Assembly: GCF_003576645.1 (NCBI RefSeq)
Contig: NC_044918.1
Location: 20,646,843 to 20,710,842, forward strand
Direction: 5' to 3'
Source of the DNA: Ipomoea triloba
Taxonomy: Eukaryota; Streptophyta; Magnoliopsida; Solanales; Convolvulaceae
Length of the DNA stretch: 64,000 nucleotides
Under the pieces are notes generated by a model. It had not been told where the DNA came from, searched no databases, and was given only the letters and a program-made list of their open reading frames with translations. The position numbers and the translations under genes were made by a program. Positions 11,589 to 24,289 of the stretch are shown one piece after another. The stretch's first letter is position 1, and each line of letters opens with the position of its first letter.

Positions 11589-12063
11589 AAGTTTTCTCTA
11601 TTTATTTTATATATTTATATTTATTTCGAATTTTAAATGGTTTTTTTTTTGAATATTAATGTTTGTGTTATTTTTGATATTTTATGAAATTTGTTTTTAG
11701 TTTTTGTTGATTTGTGTGTGTGTGTGTTAAACTCTTTGGGTACATTGACAATCTAACAATGATATACAATCAATCTGAATCAATAAAAGATGGTTTCTTG
11801 AACTGTTACAATCCCAACAATGGAAGAAAGGAAAATATGAAGACTGTAGTCCAATGAACTCTGTTGACTTTGTCTGGAACCAGACACCAAACAACAATGA
11901 ATCTATAATGTACAATTCTATAGAGAAGTGGAAGTTTTACAAATATATGAATTCAAATCAACCAACATAACATACTGATAGAGCACCATTTTAGTGAGAA
12001 CACTTTAGTTGGTCTCTCCATTTGTGTTAACAGTGGAGTTGGTCTCTCCATTTGTGTTAACAT

Positions 12064-12841
12064 TGGTTGGATCCATGAACAATAGGTTCGAAGATCTTGA
12101 TGACTTATTCCATGTTTGCTGATGAGAATATGAATAAGCTAATGCTCTTTCCCGTCTCATGGCAGCTTCATACTTGCTTAGTAAGCTTGCTTCAATTTGC
12201 TCCTTTGATTGTATACTATCATCCCATCCATCCCCTCTCCTCAAGCTCTCGAGTTCTTTTGCATGTTTTTACAAAAGCTGTCTCTGTAGAGCTCGTTTTT
12301 CCTCTAGCATCCTATTCCTTCTAGTGTGTATCTGTGATTGTACACTGAGAAAGCGCCTGCATACAGTTCAGAGCATTTGCAGTTTGTCGTTTCACAGTAG
12401 GTCCATCAACAAGTGATTTTAGTCTCACAAGCCCTCTTAAAGCCTTCAATGCCCTCCTAGCCAGGTATCCTCTGAAAGTAGTCTGAATCTTGATTGTGGC
12501 ATCTTCTTCCCTTAATTTGCCGGCAAAGTGAGCTGGCGTAGGCCGAACAACTTCTGAAGCGATCTGAGCAGTTGGAGCAGAAGCTTCAGCTGCTGATGCA
12601 GTAGCAATTGCAACCGAGTAAGATTGTACTGTCTGCTCTTTCTCCTCTTCTGCCAATTTCAACTCTTCCACTGGAGGATGTGGATGAGGATGTGATACTT
12701 TAGAAGTTTCTTGATTTGAAGATTGTGGAACCAGAGGCTGTTCTTTCTCAACCCATTTCTTGTTTGACTTGCTTTCTTTCCTTTCTTTTCTGGGCTGAAA
12801 GCCTTCTTTATTGAAGAAAACCAGCTGCCTTTCCTCCCCAT
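12064..12841 (-). pseudogene. Captured IQD (IQ67-domain calmodulin-binding) gene copy, broken
   Basis: Minus-strand translation starts MGRKGSWFSSIKKAFSPEK, the hallmark N-terminus of plant IQD proteins. It continues to an IQ motif region (IKIQTTFRGYLARRALKAL) and LRRGDGWDDSIQSKEQIEA. IQD proteins bind calmodulin and act at microtubules and membranes. It is dead here: a one-base frameshift in the A/G-rich tract near 12770-12785, another frame break near 12335-12352, and a TAA at 12269-12271. The C-terminal part ends in a short repeat (NTNGETN twice). The IQ region runs without introns, suggesting a processed copy. It lies within the CACTA element, antisense to the transposon gene. Confidence 0.8.
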
Positions 12842-12979
12842 TTGTTATTTCATTACCCAATCTGTATTCAGTTAGTGAGAACTTCTAAATCTCGGGAAGT
12901 CTTGCAGTTCTTCTCAACTTCTTCATAGTTTCCTTTCAATCTGTACACAACCAAAAAGGCAAAAATAATGACAATAATA

Positions 12980-15900
12980 ATGGGGAAAAAAAGTCGGACT
13001 TCTTCCGGTGACAGTGAGGTAATTTTTGTTGATTTACTTTGAATATTAGTTTTATTGTGCTATATTTGAATGGTAAACAAATTATTTCGAAATTTATATT
13101 TGAATTTTATTTTTATTGTGATATATTTGATTTAAAAAATTATTGCTAAAGAATGCTAAAAATTATTGCTAAATATAATTGTGCTATATTTATTTCGAAT
13201 TTTAAAATTTTTTTTGAAAATAAATTATTTGTTTGTCAAAGAATTTAAAATAAGATTATTTCTAAGTATATGAAATAAATAGTATTAATTAACAAAATGA
13301 TTATTAATATAAATTTTGAGAGAGATAGAGTTTAAATGTAAAATTTTACATTAAATAAATGAAATTACTTTGAATTTAAGTATATAATGTTGTTTGATAA
13401 ATTAGATTGAATTTGATGAGTTAGGTGTATTAGAGTTAGATATTTTGATGAATTAGATTGATTTGGATGAGTTAAATATATTTCTTTGCTTATAAACTAG
13501 GTATTTTGATGAATTAAGTGTCTTGATTACGAATTAGGTTCTTTGATTAAAATATAGATAATTTGATTTCAAATTACTTAATATTGTTTCTAAATGCGTC
13601 CATAATGAGTATTTATATTTGATCTTCATAGGACTATCAATTGATAGATATGGATCGGAATTGGATGTATGAGAAACGCACTACACTCAAATATATACAA
13701 GGGGTTCACGAGTTTATACAATATGCTGAAGAAAATAAAAGAAAAAATGCGGAAGATTTTATAACGTGCCCGTGTTGCGATTGTAAAAACTTTAGAAGAT
13801 ATCGTAATTCTGAGGAGGTGAAGATCCATTTGATACGTCGTGGCTTTAAAGAAGGGTACAATCAATGGATATGGCATGGTGAAAGCTTACCTTCTAGTAC
13901 AAGTGTTAGTAAGAATAAATCTCATGCAGATAGTGAAACTCAATTAGAGAGTGAAACTGAAACAAATAGTCAAACTCAGACAGATAATGAGGAGAATAAT
14001 GAAACTCATGTTAGCAATGATGAGGATGATGATAGGGATCAAACTAGTGAAACTTCTGGTTCAAACCCTAAAGAAACTTCTCTCGCACCTAAAAGAAGGG
14101 GTCCCAATGCATGCAAAAACCTTAATAAGAAAAAGGGAAAAGAAGAAGTTTCAATTCAATTTGATGAATACAATAGGCCGGTTGGACTATATTGCAAGGA
14201 GTTTAAATCTTACATTGGTACTTTGGTTCGTTCTAGAGTTGATATTAACATCGACAGTTGGCCCAATGTAGAACAAACGCTTAAAGAGACAATTTGGGCA
14301 GATGTTAAGGTATCCAATAACTTTATATTAATTGACAATTATTCATATAAGTATAATTATCAATTATTTTTATTGCTTATGTTTATGTTATTCAGAAACA
14401 GTTTTGCATTGAAGATGATACAAAGAAGAAGATTGTATTGAAAATTGCATCAACGAGATGGAGAGACTTTAAGAGTAGATTGAGGCGTGAACATGTTGTC
14501 AATAAGCACCCAAATTATGAATCTCCTGTACAACTCTATGAATACATGACTAAAGAGCAATGGGCGAAGTTTGTTGCAAATTACGAGAGTGAGTCGTTCA
14601 AGGTATGTTTATTTAATTTTATTATAAGTAGTTTAAGTGTTTTAGTTCAATTGTTTTATTAATATTAGCATATCATTGAAATTATAGGAGAAAACTAAGA
14701 AGGCAAGGCAAAGGCAGGCATGCAATGTGCATCCGCACTTCCTAGGTTCTGCCGGATATGCGGGTAAACGATCAGAGTGGATGATATCAGACCCTTTATC
14801 TTCACAATCATCTTGTGCTTCTGTTAGCTCGTCATTACTGTCTGATGATCGCAGTTTTGACTGGGTACGAGCAAGAGTTAAGAAATCAGAAGAAGGAAGT
14901 TATTACATTCCGAATGAGAAAACACAGGAGGTGTTTCATAAAATTGTAAGTATTATTTTTTAAAAATTGTTTAAGAATATATAATATACTTGCTTTATCT
15001 AATTGATTGAAACAGGTAGAAAAATGTGATGAAGTTAGTGAAGGGACATTTCAACCGAACAGACATCATGACATATTGTCAGTAGCTCTTGGTAAATCAG
15101 AGGAGAAACGGGGTTCAGGTACTGTAAGAGGAGTTGGTTCATACTCCACCATTCGTCAAGTCTTTGGTCAACCAGAGCAAAAACGGGGCACACCGAGTGA
15201 GCTTATTTCTACTAATGATGCCCAAAAGATGTTGGAAAAGTGCATGCAAGCCACATTGTTAGAGGTGCAACCCAAGATTGAAATGCTCACCCAACAACTC
15301 AATGTATTGCTGAAGAACATGCCAGGCACACACCTATATCCACAAGGAGTTTCGGTTGGCACTCCTCAAAGTGATTGTGCACCTTGTGATCAACCTCCGA
15401 CCCAAAGTAGCTGTCATTCGGTTGATGTATATCCAGTAACCGCAATTAAGGTAATATTCAAAATTATTTCATAATCGAAATATTATTATGTTATAAATTT
15501 AAACCTAACAAACACACACACACACACACACATTAACAATAGAGTCGAAAAAAGTGTAACCTTGCACTATGTGATCTCAACGGTAGTGTTGCAAGTGGTA
15601 CGGTTTACCCAACTACAAGTGAGATAATAATAGTGCATAATGTGACACTATTATCTAACCATGTCAAAGTTATGGTTGATGAAGTGGTTGTTGGTGTAAA
15701 GGAATGTAATCTTCTCGTGCCAACTTTGCAGTATAAGACTTTGGGAGATATTGCTTGCAGCCATGCACAATGGCCTACTCATTTAATTTTTTTGGATGAG
15801 TTATGCCTTCTTATATTAGTTATTAATTAAGTTAAATACCATTGTTTATATTTTAAACGTTAATATACATACAATTTTATATTGATAGGAAAATGTTAAA

Positions 15901-17227
15901 ATATGCTCACCAAGACAAAACAAACAAATGAGAGATCAAAGTGTTGAGCTATCTGGTACTACTACACGACCCCCCATTGTTGGTGAAAATGTCCTTTTGC
16001 TTTTGGGGAGATACTGCAAGAGGCTTGTCAAAGCGTTGACATCAATTCCTGTTGAAAAAGAATTCATTGATTTAGATATAGATCAGACAGTCTTCCATCA
16101 CACAAATGTGAATGGTGTTTTTGTGATGATTGAGGATATACAAGATTTGTTGACAATGAATTGGCTCGATGTCTCGATTATACAAGTGTTTATGCTGTAA
16201 GTTTCAAATTGTACATGTGTTTTATATACATTTATTTTTTTATGTTTTTTGAAATTTCTTATTTGTTATTTTCAGGTTTTTGAATAAGCTATGTAAGCAG
16301 CTTGGAGTTACATCCATCGGATTTGCGTGTCCAACACAAATTTCAGCAGATATGATTAACTTAAATTGTTCTTTAGTTACATCATATCTCATTCATGTTA
16401 TGGATGAACACAAAGATCAGCAATTCATATTGGCGCCGTATCATCAAGAGTAAATCTTTTACTTTACTAAGTTATATAACTTAATAACTTTATTTGAAAT
16501 GTTTGATGTTTGATATTATAATTTTAATATATATATGTGTGTGTTTTGTATATATAGTAATCATTGGGTATTGATCGTGATTTGCACACCTTCAAAAAAG
16601 GTGTATGTGTTTGATCCTATGAAAACTCAACGCACCCTTGAAGTCAAAACTTTTGTGAATATGTAAGTAAAATTCTTACTATTAATATATTTATTTATTT
16701 TAAATGTTATTATGTTATTTATAAATTGATATAAATGTTTATTATTAATATATAGGGCATTTCGATCTATTCCCGGACGAGCAACTAGAAATGTTAATTG
16801 GGTGGAATGCAAAGTATGAAGTTAAAGTTAAAGTTTTAATATGATATTAATCATATTTTTATTTATTGTTTTAATGTGATAGTTTTTATTTATTATTTTA
16901 ATATAATATTAGCATGAATTAATATATATCTATGTATGTATTTTGTAGTGTCCGCAACAACCGAGAGGCGTTGAATGTGGATACTATGTCCTTCGATATA
17001 TGTTCGACATAATTACTAAGTATTCAATGGTTGAGTCTTTATATGATGTAAGTTAAATACAACTATATGTATAGTTAAATTATAAATGATCAATTAACAT
17101 GTTCATTAATTTGATTAATTAATATTTTTTTTTGTAGGTATTTGATGAAACAATAACCTACTCGATGAACGAAATAGATGAAGTTCGAGAATTGTGGGCC
17201 CAATACTTTATAGAAGAATGCGTGTAA
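12980..17227 (+). CDS. CACTA-encoded protein: transposase-associated, Tnp1-like and Ulp1/C48 protease domains
   Basis: Reconstructed from splice sites and phase as 12 exons: 12980-13018, 13632-14309, 14396-14602, 14688-14945, 15016-15450, 15543-15818 (weak donor), 15889-16196, 16276-16449, 16558-16662, 16756-16813, 16949-17047, 17138-17227; about 908 aa. The N-terminus has the transposase-associated domain (DRNWMY, then CPCCDCKN and WIWHGE). The middle resembles plant Tnp1/Transposase_24 proteins (STRWRDFKSRLRR, HPHFLGSAGYAGKRSEW). The C-terminus is a Ulp1-type cysteine protease with the expected His (NHWVLIV), Asp (VFDPM), Gln (CPQQ) and Cys (GVECGYYV). It could be a transposon accessory DNA-binding protein with deSUMOylating-type activity. 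No DDE transposase domain is present. Exon 1 and the sixth exon's 3' end are least certain. Confidence 0.7.
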
Positions 17228-17550
17228 CTTTATTTGATTTAAACATTATCTTTATTATTATTAACTTATGTTTATGTTTTGTTAAAGAATTGTATCTCTT
17301 CATTAAATTTTAAATGTTTTGATTATTTTATATTGTGGAGATTTATTGCGAATAGATAGTTTAATTTGTTGTTATTGGTTTGTAAATGTTTGTGTTGATT
17401 TGGTGGTTTAGGAAAATTATGTACAGGTTTTTTAATAAATAATATTAGTTTTAAAAAAATAAAAATTTAAAATAATTATTTTAAAAAATAATATTTCCTA
17501 CGAGGGTGCTGCGGAAACATTTTGATTAAAAGAAAAAAAAACTTGTTTCC

Positions 17551-17733
17551 GCGTCACCCACAATGAGGCAGGTGACACGGAACTAACATATAAAAAAAAA
17601 TATAAATGGTATTGCGACACCCATAGTGGGGTGGGTGCCCTCTAATTTAAAAAAAATAATAAAAAATAGTTTCCGTGTCACCCTAAAAAATTCCCATTTT
17701 TAGTGTCACCGAGATTCACTATCGGTGTAGTGG
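17551..17733 (+). repeat. CACTA right subterminal repeat cluster
   Basis: Six copies of a short motif in both orientations: GCGTCACCC 17551, GGTGACAC 17571, GCGACACCC 17614, CGTGTCACCC 17674, GTGTCACC 17703, CGGTGTAGTGG 17723. Subterminal repeats of this kind are the binding sites of the TnpA-class protein in En/Spm elements. Confidence 0.6.
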
Positions 17734-17780
17734 AAACTCTTTTATAGGTATATCAGATTTACATTTCTGTACTAGCGTTT

Positions 17781-20700
17781 ACTGCACGATTTATGCATAA
17801 TATGATTTAATCATAACTATAGTCAAATGCAGAATGTACTTGAATAATGACATTAGCTTATAAGCTGATGAATTGTTGACCCTTTCGCACTATGGGTTTT
17901 TCTCTATAATTTTTTTTTACTGATGATAGGACAAAGAGTCGTAAATTGTTAAAATCTCTACATGGTTTTAACATTCTATTTAAATGAAAGCAAAAGAGGA
18001 GGGGATTAGGAGACCCTAGTAATATAAGTCAGGGGCTGATAAATGTCACATTTGCTTAGATTTTTCGTTACATTTCTGGTCAATTTGCTTCTTGTTTATA
18101 TATTTTGTAGCTAATTTAGATGCTTATTTAGTTGTTGATTGCGTACGTCTAGTGACTAAGAGACATTAATTTTTGAATTATGAAGAATTGAACTTAATTA
18201 GATGTATTTTGAAGTCATCTTGACACAAGGATGAGTTCGGGAGCCATGTTGAAGCCTAAGAAATTTTTTTTGAGTTGCAAGCATCATGACATGATTCGAG
18301 ACGCAAAATAAAAAAATAATAATAATAAAGGATGAAAATACCTTTGGAGCAAGGACTAGAGTATGTGACACAGGCTCTGACCATGTCTAACAATATTAGA
18401 GACGGGCTCTAAAATCTACAAGTCATGCCCATACATATGGCTACTAGACTAGTGAATGGTGTTTTGTTATATCTCTATATGTATAAAGGCTCAAATTCAA
18501 TGATTCTAATGACCTTCAAAAATTAACTCAAAGAGTAAAAACTTTAATGTAGGACAACTCTACATTCCACGGGCCAGGCCATAGCCATGGCTCGGAGAAC
18601 TGCAAGATATTCTAAGCTACCACGACTCCTATAGTAGTTATAGGTGCGTTGTTTACTATATGCTATGTGCTTGATGTTTTGCTCCAATTAGAATTGAAGT
18701 ACAATAACAATGGAGAGAATGGAGTCCAACCTTGATTAGTTAGTCCAATGGCTATGAGAGTAGCATTGAAATTATTGTTGCATTGTAAATTCTTTATTTC
18801 GGAGTACTTGTTTATTTGTTAAAAGTTTAATTCTAACTTTTTAAAATTTTTTCTGATGGAAGATTAAAAATAATTTGTAATATTTTATTATTTATTTTTT
18901 CAAATGTGGGATTATGTTGGAAAAAAATTCCTATGAAATATCCAACATATCATTTGCTATGTCAAAGTACGTATTTTCAAATATTGGTAGTAAGCTAATT
19001 GAAAATATGTTATAAAATTTGTGACAAATCATTGTATGTCAGAAAAGTATTGCATGTATAAAATCTCGATTTTTTTATGGGTACCATTGTACAATGCTTA
19101 CTGATGTGAATAGCTTTGTACAAAAATGTATTTCAGATTTTTCTGTGTTTGGATATTTAAAAAAAATAGAGTTAAAAGAAAAATATTCATTCTGTCAACG
19201 GAAAAAGATTCAATTTGGTGGAAAATGTCTTCCTAGATTTTTATTCGGAAGACGCTTTTTAAATTCTTTATTTTTCTGTCTCTCTAGTCTCTCGTCTCTT
19301 TTCAGGCTAGTTTATGAATTGTTACCACCGCCACTTATTATTATTATTATTATTATTATTTATTACCTTTCAGCCAAACATAAAAAAATTAAAATATTTT
19401 TTTTGAAAAATAAGTCATTTTCTTGAAATCATTTTTCAGAAAATATTTTTCAAGTTTTCAATTACGCCCTAAGATTACTAGATTATGAGTTTTTTCAATT
19501 AAGATTAGGATTTTATACTCTTCGCTTTATTAGTTAGGCTGCACTATCAAATGTAGAGTTTGTCTTATGGTCAAGTAGTGTTATTGAGGCAAAAATATAA
19601 AATTAAATCTATTATTGTTTGAAAGATACAAATAAGCACAATTGTAAACAGTACATGACAAAATATATACGTTTAGCACTACACAAAAAGGTTTTTTTTT
19701 TTTTTTTTTCAAATAAAATAAAATCTAAGACAACATCTTGGGGACCACCCTAGAAGCAAACAGAGGAAATTATTACAACATATGAAGTTGACATAAAATT
19801 TTTAAAAAAAATGTTTGAAAAAAGAGGTCATTTACTCTCAAATTTAAGAATTTCTTCTAATATGGTGGTGATACTTGACAATTTTTGTTCAAACTTTCTT
19901 TCATTCAGCGAATGTAAAAGCACTTAAATTCATGCATTCATTACACAACTACTTAGATGGAAAACTTAGACAATAAGTAGCCACGTTAGATGGTTTTTGG
20001 TTCATTTTTTGTGGGAACCATGTATATGTGGAAAAAAAAGAAGATCTGTGATCTTTGCCGGAGAGATTGTCTTTTTGTCTCAACAGTGGGGCCCACTTAA
20101 AATAACAAAACTAACGCCTAATGCGTGTAAAGTGCCCAACAGAGAGAGCGTGCATTTCACGCGCCCGTGTTGACCCGGTTTTTTTCTTCCTTATTCTCTC
20201 CTATTTGGTAAAAACTAAACTATTGAAGATACTTTGAAATTGTTTTTTTTGTTTTTGTTTTTGTTTTTGTTTTTTTTTTTTAATTTTTAGCCTCACGAGT
20301 ATGGAATTATTTTCATATTTTGTTCTCGATTTTAATATTTTTTTAATATTGATCTTACGACTTTTAAATCTTCGCTACATTTAGTCTCTTCAACCTAATT
20401 TCTTGTCACTAGTTAGTTAGTGACCAAATTTCAAGCAAGTGACTTATTTTAAATGGCAAAATTATCATTTTTGATCCCCTCAAGAAGTTTAAGAAAAAAG
20501 TAATGAAAATAACAAATTTTACTCTTTTAAGATAAGTTATAGGTAATCAAAAATTAGACACAACTCTTTGTAAGTATATAGACACATAACATCTAATGTT
20601 CAAAATTATAGCTTTAGTTTGCCATTTTATCATTTTAGAGTTTTACTTAAAAATATAATGATCACGGTTGGCTTCAACCTGAATACTATACAAATCAGAC

Positions 20701-21236
20701 CAAAATCAAAACCAGAGATTATAGTTTTGCCTATGATTTCTCATATGAGAGAGTAGACCACAAGGTTATATATTGACAAACTCTTGAAATGTTGAAATTG
20801 AATAATTTCAAAAATAAAAATTAGAATTAAAAAACAAAAATCCAATTCAAATCAAAACCGTTGATTCAAAAAATCAAAATCAAACATTTCTTACAAGATT
20901 CCAGTTCCTCCAAATTAAATACTAAAACTGTCAGCCACCATTCGAAATCATAATCGGACTGAAATCGAATCAGGACCACATCTAGTTTTAATTTGCTGCT
21001 TCTACTATTAGTCAACGTTCAACTTTTATTGCTAAAAGCTACAAACGCATAGTGCAAGTGCAACAATTATTGGTACATTGAATTTTGAAAGGAATATATA
21101 GCTAGTTTCTTGCTCTTTTTTTTTTTTTTTTTTTTTTTAAACTTTTTAAATGGTCTTCGGATCCTCCATTCATAGGTGATATGAAAAACAAAAGATATCC
21201 TCATAGTCACGCAAGGTTAAGGATTTTTCGATCATT
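17781..21236. other. Intergenic, no gene seen
   Basis: AT-rich DNA with homopolymer runs (19691-19709, 20245-20282, 21118-21138) and an (ATT)n run at 19338-19361. GGAAAATGTCTTCC-like text near 19200 resembles the MITE at 49447-49875. I see no supported gene. Confidence 0.5.
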
Positions 21237-22742
21237 TTAGGGGAAAACCCACGACTGCTTAGCTGCAAGAAGAAAAATATAATTAGTCTAAATATATCAT
21301 GAAAATAAATATTATAGAAAATTTTACTATATATCACTATAAGAAAAATTAAATTTATTAATTAAAAAATACATAATGAGGCTCAAACCAACCTTTTCGT
21401 ATATGAAAGTGCTACTAACAGCAAGATCTTGACAATTTTATGATATTTTAATTGTAGGCTACTAAAATTATAGGTGAAAACATTAAACATACCTTGTTTG
21501 GAGACTTTCCACTGGTGGTCACCATTGACAGACCAGAAGAAGTAGCCACGAAGCTTTAAGGCCTGAGCATATTTGACCTTAACCGAGATGGACCTCGGAT
21601 CATCGTACCCAATCCATGATGTTCCGGCCACCGAGTACACAGACACGGTAGACGCGTCATAAACCACCGTCGCATTGTTCGCTTCATTAAACGCTTCAAT
21701 TTCCTCAAATCTCAGAGTTCCGCCTCCGGGGCCCACGTCCACGGCCGGAGCTCCGATACCGTACGACCTGGAATCCTTCAATTTCCATGTTCTCCCGTAA
21801 AGTGGCAAGCCCATGATCAGCTTGCTCCTTAACAGCCCCGCCTTTATCCATCGCCCCAGACCATAGTGAGTGCTTATGTTGCTCTTTGGGTCAAACAAGG
21901 CTGCCTGGGCTCCTGTCGCCGAGGTATCCCATGATCCATGGTAATCATAGCACATTAAGTTGATCCAGTCCAGGTTTTTGTTGATCGCCGCCACTGGGTA
22001 TGCCCTGTATACCTGTGAGGTTATGAGTAAAACTGTGTTTATTAATGACAAACCAGGAACATAAGTAGTAGTAAGTTACAACTATGGCTAGTCTACCGGG
22101 ACAGATTTTATGAATTGATTTGCTCTTGACTAGGTATGCTTGGTATACCTGAGCCAGGAAGAAATCGACGGAGAAGTACGTGGCGGCCGTGAGCAGCAGT
22201 TGTGGGCGGCGAGTAGCCCGGGCCTCCTTGGCGACGGCGGCGCGCCAATCGCCCAATAAAAGCCCGAAGTAATCCATTTCGGTTGGGTTTTGGGGCATTT
22301 CCCAGTCCAAATCGATCCCATCAAACCCATACTTCCTAGCCACTTGAATGCTGGAATCAATGAAGCTCTTCCTAGTCGCGGCGCTTGAAGCCATGCGCGT
22401 GAACAGGCTCCCGTCCACGCCGCCGCCGCCGACGGAATACAGCGTCTTCACCGGCGGGTTTTTTGACCGGAGAGTGGAGGTGAAGCGGAGCAGCTGCGTG
22501 GCCGTCGCAGCGTCGACGTCGAATTGGAACGTGGCGTTGTTGGGAACGAGAAATGCGTAGTAGATGTGAGTGAACAAAGTTGTGTCTATGGCGGATGGCG
22601 GGAAATCTGATTCCGCCCATGAAGGCCAATACGCCCCTTTGACTCCCACGGACGAGGAGTGAGATGGCATGGCATAACCAAAACTCAAACACAACAAAAC
22701 TGTCAGAAACCCAAACATATTATGAAGGTTTGGACCTGTCAT
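21237..22742 (-). CDS. Class V chitinase (GH18), three exons, gene 3
   Basis: Predicted secreted chitinase of 379 aa, close paralog of gene 2. Exons on the minus strand: 22742-22149, 22012-21493, 21262-21237, with matching phases. Signal peptide about residues 1-24, then VGVKGAYWPSW; catalytic DGIDLDWE complete; MCYDYHGSW present; C-terminus AKQSWVFP. I chose the ATG at 22742 rather than the in-frame one at 22817. It aligns with the start of gene 2 (MTGPNLHN), and the TATA box at 22827-22834 would place transcription start downstream of the earlier ATG. Intron 1 is only 136 bases and carries a direct repeat around its splice sites. It probably arose by duplication with gene 2 before the SINE entered gene 2. 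Confidence 0.92.
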
Positions 22743-22826
22743 ATTAGTTAATTCAAAGAATTTGTATACAGAGAGAGATAAAAAAGATGAAGATCTGTTG
22801 GTGTTTGGAGCATTCATGGTACTGTC

Positions 22827-22834
22827 TATTTATA
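22827..22834 (-). promoter_or_regulatory. TATA box of chitinase gene 3
   Basis: TATAAATA on the minus strand, 85 bases before the chosen ATG. The same octamer precedes gene 2. Confidence 0.6.
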
Positions 22835-23029
22835 TGTAAAATTTGGGTACGTGGTTGGGTTTATCACTTTATCCAAGGAATAAAAGTCTCACAGAGGATT
22901 GGTCCAAAAATGATATTTTAATTTTCTTGACTAGTACTATGCATTAATTAGTGGTTGACTTCATCTAACTTTTTTCCCAAACTTTATCCCAGTAACTAAT
23001 TGAGTTGCTCATAAGACTGACCTCATCTA

Positions 23030-23115
23030 ACTTGATTGGCATGAGTGATCATATACTTCAATTCAATATTTAAGAGGAATCGGGAGTTCAAACCCCTCTT
23101 ATATGAAAAAAATCA
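23030..23115 (+). repeat. tRNA-like SINE fragment
   Basis: A TTGGCATGAGTG A-box-like start and a GGGAGTTCAAACCCC B-box, followed by an A-rich stretch. Related in style to the copy at 49951-50098. The rest of 22843-23850 holds no gene that I see. Confidence 0.4.
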
Positions 23116-23849
23116 ATCTGGTCCGCACTGCAGACTGCACTTTACCCCTTAATTAATCTCGTAAGGTATTGGTTTAACGGTGCCTTATGCAGTTGGAAAA
23201 TTATTGTGTAGATCATAGTCTATGTAGTGCTGTGTTGATCATAACAAAAATACATTATTTATGTACTGAATGTATATTATGTGATAATATGATTCACATA
23301 ACTAATTAACTATGAATCATGATCATAGTTCACATAATAATGATTGCATACAATTAGAGTTTGCTTAAGACACATTAGATTAAAAAAGAAAGAAAAAGTG
23401 GTTGACCTTCTAGTGGTTTAGTTGGAGATCCATCCATCTGTTGCAGAGTGTTGTGTATCTGAACAAGCTGGAAACTTTGAAAGTTTGCAGTCAACTGTGA
23501 CTTTATCAACACAAAATTGTATGTGAACAAGTAAGACAAAATCAAAATTATTGGGTCACAGGGCGGGGATACCAAAAGTCCCAACTCCTAAACATAGTGT
23601 TTGGTTCACTATCTAATTTGCGCATGATTTGTGGACTAATATCTTCACATTTTTATTGGACAGCGTCAATCATGTTGAGCTTTTACAAAAGAAAAGATAA
23701 TACTTTTTCCATATAAACTTACCTCATAATATTTATACACAGTTGTGGTAATAAAACTGGAATACTGGTGGTTCGTACCTTATCTCAAGTTAAAAAGAAA
23801 TTTACTTAGTAATCAAATAATGTCAAGTACATAAGCAAGTACATATAAA

Positions 23850-24156
23850 GAAAAATTGTAATTTATGTCCTTCTATAATATGCCAATTATCAATATCACT
23901 CCCGAATTATTAGTGGTATAAATGTTACCCATTAATTTTCAAAACGGTACATATATTGCCCGGTTTGCCCCTCCCATATCTTACAGGATGGGCAATATAT
24001 ATACCATTTTGAAAATTGAGAGACAACATTTACACTGCAGGAAGGCAATATATGTACCATTTTTAAAATGGAGAGGCAATATTTACACCACTAATAATTC
24101 AGGAGTGACATTGATAATTGACATATTATGGAGGAGAATAAATTACAATTTTTCCA
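23850..24156. mobile_element. Foldback MITE, family F1, copy 1
   Basis: The ends are long inverted repeats: AAAAATTGTAATTTATG at the left and its complement at the right. Inside are matching halves around GAATTATTAGTGGT and ACCACTAATAATTC. No coding content. Confidence 0.65.
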
Positions 24157-24289
24157 ATTTTAATATAAATTAAAATTTTGCGTTGACAAGGGTATACCCA
24201 CATTTTGATTGAAAAAAAAAACCTTCATCACTTGATAACTTCGCCAAAATATGCTATAGTTAAATACTACGGAGTAACGGTTGACACTT

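Larger units (their letters stand above)
10045..17777 (+). mobile_element. Complete CACTA (En/Spm) DNA transposon with captured IQD fragment
   Basis: The left end CACTAGTACAAAATTG pairs with the complement of the right end, CGCTAGTACAGAAATG (13 of 16). Both ends are bordered by TTT (10042-10044 and 17778-17780), the 3-bp target duplication typical of the superfamily. Near the ends are short repeats of a GTGTCACC/GGTGACAC core (17551 to 17733), and a perfect 15-bp-arm palindrome lies at 10159-10197. Inside are a long split gene (12980-17227) and, antisense to it, an IQD pseudogene. I found no Tnp2-type DDE transposase, so the element may depend on another for movement. One terminal base differs from the CACTA consensus (CGCTA at the right end). 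Confidence 0.8.

Noticed and set aside
11105..11636. Overlapping open frames in the GC-rich block
   Set aside because: No domain, overlapping frames of similar length, and low-complexity Pro/Arg/Ser content. Better read as an untranslated leader with a splice donor at 11589.
21945..22817. Start of chitinase gene 3 at 22817, and read-through past exon 1
   Set aside because: The TATA box at 22827-22834 is too close to 22817, the paralog starts at the equivalent of 22742, and the extension beyond 22149 runs into the intron.
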